Source of the DNA: Ruminococcus sp.
Lineage (GTDB): Bacteria > Bacillota > Clostridia > Oscillospirales > Ruminococcaceae
Assembly (NCBI GenBank): GCA_014799675.1
Contig: JAAVHM010000098.1
Span: 1 to 5,610 of the forward strand
DNA: 5,610 bases
Reading direction: 5' to 3'
A program made the position numbers and the translations under genes. The notes beneath the pieces are model-generated. The model made no database searches. It saw nothing but the letters and a program-made list of their open reading frames with translations, and was not told the origin of the DNA. How positions within the stretch are numbered: position 1 is the first letter of the stretch; every line of letters starts with the position of its first letter. This document shows, in pieces, positions 1-5,151 of this stretch.

Positions 1-74
1 AGAAACCTCAAAGGGGGAGGGGGAATGCCGATTTTTGTTGGGTTATTTTGTCCCCCTCCCCCTTTGTGGTGTCT
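1..74. repeat. Long G/C-rich inverted repeat, possibly cut by the window edge
   Basis: Positions 9-24 (CAAAGGGGGAGGGGGA) are the exact reverse complement of 51-66, giving a 16-bp perfect stem around a 26-base T-rich loop (25-50). Pairing continues outward to 1 and 74 with two mismatches (4 with 71 and 8 with 67), so the arms are about 24 bases with 22 pairs. The repeat reaches the first base of the window and may extend further. No good T-tract follows it on the plus strand, so it is a poor intrinsic terminator in that direction. It could be the 3' end structure of an upstream gene or a copy of a dispersed intergenic palindromic repeat; the sequence alone does not decide. Confidence 0.8.
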
Positions 75-81
75 GACCCCC

Positions 82-106
82 GAATTTGTGAACGACTAAC
101 AAATTC
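82..106. repeat. Short AT-rich inverted repeat
   Basis: GAATTTGT (82-89) and ACAAATTC (99-106) are exact reverse complements separated by 9 bases. The repeat lies about 140 bases upstream of the predicted transcription start of the carboxypeptidase gene. It could be a protein-binding dyad or chance in AT-rich DNA. The rest of 107-182 is AT-rich and shows no reading frame or structure I can support. Confidence 0.4.
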
Positions 107-182
107 CTAACCTTGCATCTAAAATTCAAAGACAAACAAACCGTTACCCATAAAACAAGTTAATAAAATAAATGAAAATTTA

Positions 183-236
183 TCTTAATATTTTTTTGAA
201 AAAACTATTCCCTTTTGCGGAAAAATTTGTTATAAT
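183..236 (+). promoter_or_regulatory. Promoter of the carboxypeptidase gene (A-tract upstream element plus extended -10)
   Basis: TATAAT at 231-236 is a perfect -10 box, and TG at 228-229 followed by one base makes it an extended -10. The -35 position with 17-base spacing (208-213, TTCCCT) matches the consensus poorly. T-run and A-run DNA at 190-204 (six T, G, six A) falls about 40-55 bases before the expected start near 243, where an UP element would sit. The combination suggests a sigma-A promoter that relies on the extended -10 and UP-like A-tracts rather than on a -35 box. Confidence 0.65.
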
Positions 237-258
237 AATATCGTAGAAATTTTTTTGG

Positions 259-297
259 AAAGGAGTATGCCTTTTTCTGAAAGGCATAATAACATAT
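259..297 (+). promoter_or_regulatory. Ribosome binding site separated from the start codon by a hairpin
   Basis: AAAGGAG (259-265) is a strong Shine-Dalgarno sequence but lies 32 bases before the ATG at 298. Directly after it, TATGCCTTT (266-274) pairs perfectly with AAAGGCATA (280-288) around a 5-base loop. Folding this 9-bp stem would leave only 9 bases (289-297) between its base and the ATG, giving normal effective spacing. A weaker AAAGG (280-284) lies inside the stem's right arm, 13 bases from the ATG, and would be hidden when the hairpin forms. The leader may therefore switch between two ribosome binding sites. The fold is read from sequence; its effect is inferred. Confidence 0.55.
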
Positions 298-1668
298 ATG
301 AAGCGTTTAAGATATTTTGCGGCTGTTCTGGCTGCGGTGTTTACCGTCAGCATGATACTTACCGTTTCCGCTTCGGCGTCGGTGTCGTTTACCCCAAATT
401 TCACGGTAAACAGCGAGGCGGCTGTGCTGATAAACCTCGATAAGGACGTTATCGTTTATGAAAAAAATCCCACGAAAAAAATGTACCCCGCTTCCCTTGC
501 CAAAATAATGACGGCAATCGTGGTGCTGGATAATATCCAAGACCTTGACAACACCAGCTTTACCGCCCCCCTTGCGGTCTTTGACGACCTTTACGGCAAG
601 GGAGCTTCCTCGGTAGGCTACGAAAGGGGCGAAATAATCACCGCAAGAGATTTGATGTACTCCATGCTTATGGCTTCCGCCTGCGAGTCGGCGGGCATAC
701 TTGCATACTATGTCGGCGGCGAAAGTATGCAGAATTTTGTTGACATGATGAACCAAAAGGCCGTTGAGATAGGCTGCACGGGTACGCATTTTGTAAACCC
801 TCACGGTCTTTACGACGACGACCAGTATACCAACGTTTACGACATGGCGATAATTGCAAAGTATGCTGTGGACAACTACCCCAAGTTCGTTGAGATAGCC
901 ACTACCGCCGAGTACAATTTAAGCGCAACGAATTACCATTCGGAAAGCTGGACGATACGCCACACGAATTCCATGCTCCACCAGAACAGCGGCTTTTACT
1001 ACGAGCCTGCTAAGGGACTTAAAACAGGTACTCTCGACGAGTCGGGAAGAAACCTTGCTTCAATGGCGAGCCGCGACGGAAACAATTACCTGCTGATAAC
1101 AATGGGCGCGCCCCTTTACGAGGCGGACGGCAGCAAAGCCAACGGACAGTATGAGGATCATGAAAAAATTTACGAATGGGCGTTCAATACCTTTGAGTAC
1201 ACAAAAATAGTAAGCAGCACCGAGGAGATAACGGAAGTACCCGTAAAGCTCGGCGACGGCGAGGATCATGTGATACTCGTCCCCTCTGACGATTTTTATG
1301 CCATTTGGCCCAATACCCTTGACAGCTCAAGTCTTAAAAAGGAGATAGACAATAAAGACTACCTCGATTCGGACGGCTCTGTGGTAGCTCCCATAAAAAA
1401 GGGACAAGTCTTGGGCAAATACACTCTTTCCCTTTCGGGAGAAACCATTTGCTCGGTGGACTTGGTCGCAAACAAGGATATCGCTCTTTCCCAGCTTGAA
1501 TACAACCTCATGAAAGCCAAAGCCTTTGTTGGTTCGTTCTGGTTCAAAATGGCTGTTGGAGCAGCAGCCGCGCTTATCGCCGCGTATATTGCGGTGTACG
1601 TCCTTGCCACAAGAAAACGCAGGCGAAAGGTAAAGCGGGTCTCAAAAAACGGAAAACGGCGGCTATAG
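298..1668 (+). CDS. D-alanyl-D-alanine carboxypeptidase (penicillin-binding protein, peptidase S11, DacA/DacF type)
   Basis: This 456-residue enzyme is predicted to remove the terminal D-alanine from peptidoglycan stem pentapeptides at the outer face of the membrane, which limits cross-linking. Residues 1-27 form a signal peptide (Lys/Arg start, hydrophobic core, likely cut after ASA). The S11 catalytic domain follows, with S66-L-A-K69 (SxxK, nucleophile Ser66) and K242-T-G-T. The second motif, usually SxN, reads S127-A-C129, so Asn is replaced by Cys. Residues about 305-398 resemble the beta-rich PBP5 C-terminal domain. Instead of the usual amphipathic anchor there is a probable transmembrane helix (about 415-437) and a very basic tail to the C-terminus. 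ATG 298 is the only start that keeps the signal peptide, and its leader is unusual (see the ribosome binding site entry). B. subtilis DacA and DacF are of broadly similar length. No terminator follows. Family assignment is firm; the DacA/DacF subtype and cellular role (vegetative or sporulation) are not determined. Confidence 0.95.
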   Translation: MKRLRYFAAVLAAVFTVSMILTVSASASVSFTPNFTVNSEAAVLINLDKDVIVYEKNPTKKMYPASLAKIMTAIVVLDNIQDLDNTSFTAPLAVFDDLYGKGASSVGYERGEIITARDLMYSMLMASACESAGILAYYVGGESMQNFVDMMNQKAVEIGCTGTHFVNPHGLYDDDQYTNVYDMAIIAKYAVDNYPKFVEIATTAEYNLSATNYHSESWTIRHTNSMLHQNSGFYYEPAKGLKTGTLDESGRNLASMASRDGNNYLLITMGAPLYEADGSKANGQYEDHEKIYEWAFNTFEYTKIVSSTEEITEVPVKLGDGEDHVILVPSDDFYAIWPNTLDSSSLKKEIDNKDYLDSDGSVVAPIKKGQVLGKYTLSLSGETICSVDLVANKDIALSQLEYNLMKAKAFVGSFWFKMAVGAAAALIAAYIAVYVLATRKRRRKVKRVSKNGKRRL

Positions 1669-1671
1669 GAA

Positions 1672-1700
1672 TTGACAAAACATTTTTAATGTGGTAAAAT
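1672..1700 (+). promoter_or_regulatory. Near-consensus sigma-A promoter
   Basis: TTGACA (1672-1677) is a perfect -35 box, followed by a 17-base spacer and TAAAAT (1695-1700), one mismatch from the -10 consensus. TG at 1692-1693 adds an extended -10. The -35 starts three bases after the carboxypeptidase stop codon, and expected transcription begins near 1707. It should drive the small membrane protein at 1746 and, with no terminator between, the 49-residue gene at 2089, independently of the upstream promoter. Confidence 0.85.
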
Positions 1701-1745
1701 AATAACATTGCTAAAGTTGTTAATGCTTGAAAGGTGGTTATAAAT

Positions 1746-2021
1746 ATGTCAAAGGATAACGACAGAAAGAAGCTCTGCGTTTCCAGCTTGGTCTTGGGTA
1801 TCGTGGGACTTGTATTTTCTTTTATAGTTCCTATCGTTTCATACGCCTGTGCAATTCCCGGGCTTGTTATCGGCATCAAAAAGCGGAAGAAAAATTACAG
1901 CTCCTCCGCCGGTATATCCCTTAGCATAGTGGCGTTGTCGCTGGCTTTGATAAACTCTGTATTCGGCGTGCTTATGACAATAAAGATGTTTTTCTCCGAC
2001 AACGGCGAGGAAAAGGAATAA
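1746..2021 (+). CDS. DUF4190-like small membrane protein
   Basis: The 91-residue protein has a short charged N-terminus, two hydrophobic segments (about residues 11-43 and 53-80) and an acidic C-terminus ending in GEEKE. A basic loop, IKKRKKN, lies between them. The pattern SLVLGIVGLVFSFI...PGLVIGIKK...AGISLSIVALSLALI resembles DUF4190-type membrane proteins, whose function is unknown; this match is by pattern only. The ATG at 1746 is preferred because GAAAGGTGG (1729-1737) lies 8 bases before it. An in-frame GTG at 1734 would overlap that site and is rejected. The gene lies 77 bases after the carboxypeptidase gene and has its own strong promoter. A basic loop between two helices suggests a helical hairpin with both termini on the same side. 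No catalytic residues are visible, so no enzymatic role is proposed. Confidence 0.85.
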   Translation: MSKDNDRKKLCVSSLVLGIVGLVFSFIVPIVSYACAIPGLVIGIKKRKKNYSSSAGISLSIVALSLALINSVFGVLMTIKMFFSDNGEEKE

Positions 2022-2088
2022 TTGTTAAGAACGCAAAACAATAGTACTTTCCTATGCAGACAGGTTCTGAAAGCAGGAGGTGATAAAA

Positions 2089-2238
2089 ATGACCGAAAAA
2101 GAGAGAAAAGACGTTAAAATGGCTACTATTTATGAATTAAGACTGCTTATTGATGACGATGAAAAAGAAAACTATTCTAAAGAGGAACTTTTAAAGCTTC
2201 TTGACGGAATTGCAAGAGCTAAAGAACAAGAAATGTAA
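2089..2238 (+). CDS. Small hypothetical protein, 49 residues, AT-rich
   Basis: The ATG at 2089 is preceded by AGGAGGTGAT (2075-2084), an essentially perfect Shine-Dalgarno match with 8 bases between AGGAGG and the start. The frame runs to TAA at 2236-2238, and an intrinsic terminator begins 11 bases later. The product is highly charged (many Glu, Lys, Asp) with no signal peptide or membrane segment. It looks like two short helices: about residues 10-25 (MATIYELRLLIDDDEK) and 30-48 (SKEELLKLLDGIARAKEQE). It is therefore probably a soluble cytosolic protein. Codon use is clearly more AT-rich than in the flanking genes (for example tta, aaa, tat, att), which may mean a different origin. I do not recognise the family. 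The ribosome binding site, the tight fit to the terminator and the shared strand make a real gene likely; the function is unknown. Confidence 0.75.
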   Translation: MTEKERKDVKMATIYELRLLIDDDEKENYSKEELLKLLDGIARAKEQEM

Positions 2239-2248
2239 CATAAAATAG

Positions 2249-2290
2249 AAACGGACTGCTGCACCTCATGCAGCAGTCCGTTTTTCTTTT
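2249..2290 (+). terminator. Strong intrinsic terminator, possibly bidirectional
   Basis: A perfect 15-bp stem (2249-2263 with 2269-2283, arms AAACGGACTGCTGCA and its complement) surrounds the 5-base loop CCTCA. On the plus strand it runs into TTTTTCTTTT (2281-2290), ending transcription from the carboxypeptidase/DUF4190-like/small-gene unit. The minus-strand phosphodiesterase gene ends at 2299, only 8 bases away. Read on that strand the stem is followed by TTTCTATTTTATG, a moderate T-tract, so the hairpin probably also serves the convergent operon. Confidence 0.93.
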
Positions 2291-2298
2291 ATGTAACT

Positions 2299-3507
2299 TT
2301 ATTCAATTGCTCTCGAAAGCGTTATCGCAAGAACGTCGTCCGAAGCCGAATTCTGCATATAGTAGTTGGTGGTCTCAACCTTGCGGTAAATGCCGTCGTC
2401 CCCAAGCTGTCTTGTAACAACAGCGCGGACGCGTTCGCCTTTTTTGTATGATTCAAGCTGGTCGTTCACGTCAAAGGTGTCGGAGAAAAGCTTCCTGTCA
2501 TCGGGGTGCATACTGGACGCGCCGTGTACGATAAGCTCGGAGTACACTCCCGTAGAGGGACATGAACGTGTGGAAAAATGCTCGTATACCATCATGTAAA
2601 AGCTGTTGCGGCTCAGATTGCTTAAAATTATCAATGGGTATCTTGTAAATACTGCGTCCAGAAGAAGCTGTGTTGCGCTTGCGGGAGGCAGGGTCAGGAG
2701 GATATCCTCGCTTTCGGCAGGACTTTCCGCATTTTTTAGAGCGTTTCGGAAGTCCTCCTCGGGCATAGGCTTCGCAAACAAAAATCCCTGTATCAGCTCA
2801 CAGCCGCAAGTCCTAAGGAAGCCCAGCTGCTCCTTTGTCTCAACGCCCTCCGCAACGGTGGTAAGCTTAAGCCTGTGTGCAAAATCGAAAATACTTTCAA
2901 GAACGATACGCTCCTTTTCGTTTTCGCAGTTTCCGCTAAGCAGTGACTTGTCGATTTTCAGCACAGAGGCGGGGACGTCCTTTACAAAATTAAGTGAGGA
3001 AAGTCCGCTTCCGAAATCGTCTATGGAAGCTTCAAAGCCGGCGTCGCAGATGCTCTGGACGAATTCGATTATCGTGCTTTCGTCCGCAGAAAGGGCGGAC
3101 TCTGTAATTTCAATTTCCACCAGCTTGTGGGGGACGCTGTATCTGTCCACCGTGTCGCTTAAACGCTTTGCGAAATCAGGCTCGCTTGTATGCAGGCGGG
3201 AAAAGTTTACCGACACCGTGACCACACGGCGGTCGTTTTTTATCTCCTCGCTCAAAAAGCGGCAGGTCTCTTCAAGCATATACCAGTCCAGATCGGAGAT
3301 AAGTCCCAGTTCTTCAAGCAGAGGGATAAATCTGCCCGGGGATATCATTTCGCCGTCGGCGGTTATCCACCTTGCCAATGCCTCCGCCCCTGCGACTTTG
3401 CCGTTCACAGCGTTGTGCTTGGGCTGATAAAAGACCTTTATTTCCTTGTTTTCGATTGCGCTTTTAATAAGCGCGCCGATGTTTTCTTTTGTGATTTCAA
3501 TACTCAT
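2299..3507 (-). CDS. Cyclic-di-GMP phosphodiesterase: EAL domain followed by a PAS-like domain
   Basis: The 402-residue protein is predicted to hydrolyse cyclic-di-GMP to pGpG, lowering this second messenger. The EAL domain covers about residues 15-257 and starts almost at the N-terminus. Key catalytic and metal-binding positions appear intact: E42-A-L-A-R46, N101 (SVNFS), E133 and E136 (EIEITES), D163-D164 (IDDFGSG), K184 (LKIDK), E220 and E223 (AEGVET) and Q240 (QGFLFAKP). An active enzyme is therefore likely. Residues about 272-402 resemble a PAS domain (FTRYPLIILSNLSRN, then GVYSELI, MHPDDRKLF, DGIYRKVET and a final beta strand). There is no GGDEF domain, signal peptide or membrane segment, so it should be cytosolic. 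GGAG (3518-3521) lies 10 bases before the ATG. The gene follows the HtrA gene by 40 bases on the same strand with no clear promoter, so it is probably the last gene of that operon. The ligand of the PAS-like part is unknown. EAL assignment is firm; the PAS call is moderate. Confidence 0.94.
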   Translation of the reverse strand: MSIEITKENIGALIKSAIENKEIKVFYQPKHNAVNGKVAGAEALARWITADGEMISPGRFIPLLEELGLISDLDWYMLEETCRFLSEEIKNDRRVVTVSVNFSRLHTSEPDFAKRLSDTVDRYSVPHKLVEIEITESALSADESTIIEFVQSICDAGFEASIDDFGSGLSSLNFVKDVPASVLKIDKSLLSGNCENEKERIVLESIFDFAHRLKLTTVAEGVETKEQLGFLRTCGCELIQGFLFAKPMPEEDFRNALKNAESPAESEDILLTLPPASATQLLLDAVFTRYPLIILSNLSRNSFYMMVYEHFSTRSCPSTGVYSELIVHGASSMHPDDRKLFSDTFDVNDQLESYKKGERVRAVVTRQLGDDGIYRKVETTNYYMQNSASDDVLAITLSRAIE

Positions 3508-3547
3508 AAAACAACATCTCCATGCTAAATATATTTAAGAATTGTTT

Positions 3548-5131
3548 TTATTTAATAACATCATAGGACGTGTCGTCATCGGTATTCTTATTCACCGAAT
3601 ACCCCGACATTGATGATGTGTCGGGAGCAAGCTCAATAGACACGTCAAATGTAACGGGGTCTCCCGTTATTTCCTTTCGGAAAATCGTCAGCGTGACCCT
3701 GTCCCCGGGAATTTTTCCCGCAAGCGCTTCAAGTATTTCCGCCGTGCCGTAGACCCGCACGCCGTCAATGTGAGTGATTATATCGTAAGGCTCAAGCCCC
3801 GCGTTTGCAACGTCGCAGGTGGGGTCTACCTCCATAACGCAAAGCCCCGCCTCAACCTTGTAGGTCTGGGCAAAGTCGTCCCCCACCGAAACAAAGGTCA
3901 CGCCCACGCGCGCCCTTGTGGAAACATACCCCCTTGCCATAAGCTCCTCGGCAATGGGTACAGCGTCGTCTATAGCAATGCTGAAGCCGATGTTTTCGTA
4001 CTTCTCGTGGTTCATAAGCGCAACCGCAACGCCAACCACCTGACCGTACATATTAACAAGCGCCCCGCCCGAATTTCCCGGGTTAAGGGCAACGTCCGTC
4101 TGTATGCAGCGTATGGTCGAGCTGCTTATATAATCGGTGTCTATCTCCCTGTCAAGACCTGTAACATAGCCGTAAGTCACAGTATTTGCAAAGCCGCCGC
4201 CTGCTCCCGCAAGAGCCACTTCCTCGCCGATAACAAGGTCTGCGGACGTGCCTATCTCCGCGGGAGTAAGGTCGTCCCTGTTTATCTTTATTACCGCAAG
4301 GTCGCTTTTTTTGTCCATGCCGACAACAGACGCCTTTTCCTCCGAACCGTCGTAAAGCTCCACGGAAAGCCGGTTCGCTTCGTCGATAACGTGAGCGTTT
4401 GTGAGGATATAGCCGTCCGTTGTAAGAATAATTCCCGAACCCGAGGAAGAGGGCAGATAAGGTACTTCCCCGAAAGCGTTTATCTTAACCTGTGAGGGCA
4501 GGATAGTCTTTGCGACGCCGACGCTTGTCAGCAAGCCTGTTTCCTTGTTCCTGTACATTTCCTCCTCCAGCACGGGCTTGCGTACCGTGGGAATGTTCAC
4601 AGTAACGTGCTCCGCGCCGTTTGTTGAGGGAAGCTCCCTGATTATCGCGGGAGAAAAATCGCCGTCCCGATCGTTTCCTCCTGAACCGTCCCGAACGGAA
4701 ATTGCCGCCGAGATAACAACGATAGCCATAAACATAAGTATCACCGCGGCGATAACAACACAAAGACAGCCTGCCCCAAAACGCCTTTTTTTCGGCGGGA
4801 CTTGCTGCTGTGGTGCGTACTGTCCCTGCGGCGGAATGTACTGCATCTGCGGCTGTGCATATGTCTGATTTGCATACGGGGGCAATTGACCGTCCGTCTG
4901 CATATTATTCTGCGTATTATGCTGAATATTCTGCGGAGCTTGTTCCGTGTTCTCCGTTTGCTGAACCTGCGGGGACTGTTCCGTCTGCGGAAGCTGCTCT
5001 GTCCGCATTTGCTCTGCCGTCTCCGCCTCTGTCACAAGGGGCAGCTCGTTTTTCGGGAACTGCTCATGCTCTTGCTCCTGCGACCCGTTATTATTTTCAA
5101 GGGGCTGATTGTTATTCTCGAAATTATCCAT
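3548..5131 (-). CDS. htrA: HtrA/DegP-type membrane-anchored serine protease with PDZ domain
   Basis: This 527-residue protease is predicted to degrade or process misfolded proteins at the outer surface of the membrane. Domains in order: a low-complexity cytoplasmic tail rich in Gln, Asn, Glu and Pro (residues 1-112); a basic stretch KKRR; a transmembrane helix (about 121-145, with Cys122 and Cys124 at its start); a linker; a trypsin-like domain (about 200-398); and one PDZ domain (about 405-500). The catalytic triad is intact: H247 (TNAHVID), D277 (KKSDLAVIK) and S354 (NPGNSGG). The loop usually reading AIGNPxG before TVTxGxV is altered to ALAGAGGGF (306-314). A TCCTCC complement (5137-5142) gives a GGAGGA ribosome binding site 5 bases before the ATG. 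The gene starts 20 bases after the histidine kinase stop, which suggests co-transcription and control by that kinase, as with CssRS and HtrA in Bacillus. The family call is firm; the substrates are unknown. Confidence 0.96.
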   Translation of the reverse strand: MDNFENNNQPLENNNGSQEQEHEQFPKNELPLVTEAETAEQMRTEQLPQTEQSPQVQQTENTEQAPQNIQHNTQNNMQTDGQLPPYANQTYAQPQMQYIPPQGQYAPQQQVPPKKRRFGAGCLCVVIAAVILMFMAIVVISAAISVRDGSGGNDRDGDFSPAIIRELPSTNGAEHVTVNIPTVRKPVLEEEMYRNKETGLLTSVGVAKTILPSQVKINAFGEVPYLPSSSGSGIILTTDGYILTNAHVIDEANRLSVELYDGSEEKASVVGMDKKSDLAVIKINRDDLTPAEIGTSADLVIGEEVALAGAGGGFANTVTYGYVTGLDREIDTDYISSSTIRCIQTDVALNPGNSGGALVNMYGQVVGVAVALMNHEKYENIGFSIAIDDAVPIAEELMARGYVSTRARVGVTFVSVGDDFAQTYKVEAGLCVMEVDPTCDVANAGLEPYDIITHIDGVRVYGTAEILEALAGKIPGDRVTLTIFRKEITGDPVTFDVSIELAPDTSSMSGYSVNKNTDDDTSYDVIK

Positions 5132-5151
5132 TTATATCCTCCATATGGAAA

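Noticed and set aside
13..81. G-quadruplex formed by the G5 runs
   Set aside because: Each strand has only three clear runs of three or more G in the neighbourhood, and the perfect hairpin is the simpler structure.
255..443. 62-residue plus-strand reading frame overlapping the start of the carboxypeptidase gene
   Set aside because: AAAGGAG lies only one base before its possible ATG at 267, the frame overlaps the signal-peptide region of a well-supported gene, and the product has no recognisable features.
1734..1745. GTG at 1734 as the start of the DUF4190-like protein
   Set aside because: It lies inside the ribosome binding site GAAAGGTGG, which is ideally spaced for the ATG at 1746.
2022..2074. 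Promoter or regulatory hairpin before the 49-residue gene
   Set aside because: TTGTTA (2022-2027) has only a poor -10 (TACTTT) 17 bases on, and the best stem (CTTTC with GAAAG) is 5 bp with a long loop; both are within chance.
2606..3427. 273-residue plus-strand frame opposite the EAL gene
   Set aside because: The minus-strand frame encodes all EAL motifs; the plus-strand product is Ser-rich without domains, a typical antisense shadow.
3508..3547. Separate promoter for the EAL gene in the 40-base gap
   Set aside because: A TATATT-like stretch exists on the minus strand but the DNA is uniformly AT-rich and no -35 box at proper spacing is convincing.
3770..4495. 241-residue plus-strand frame opposite the HtrA gene
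   Set aside because: The minus strand carries the intact catalytic triad and PDZ domain; the plus-strand product shows no domain and no convincing ribosome binding site was found.
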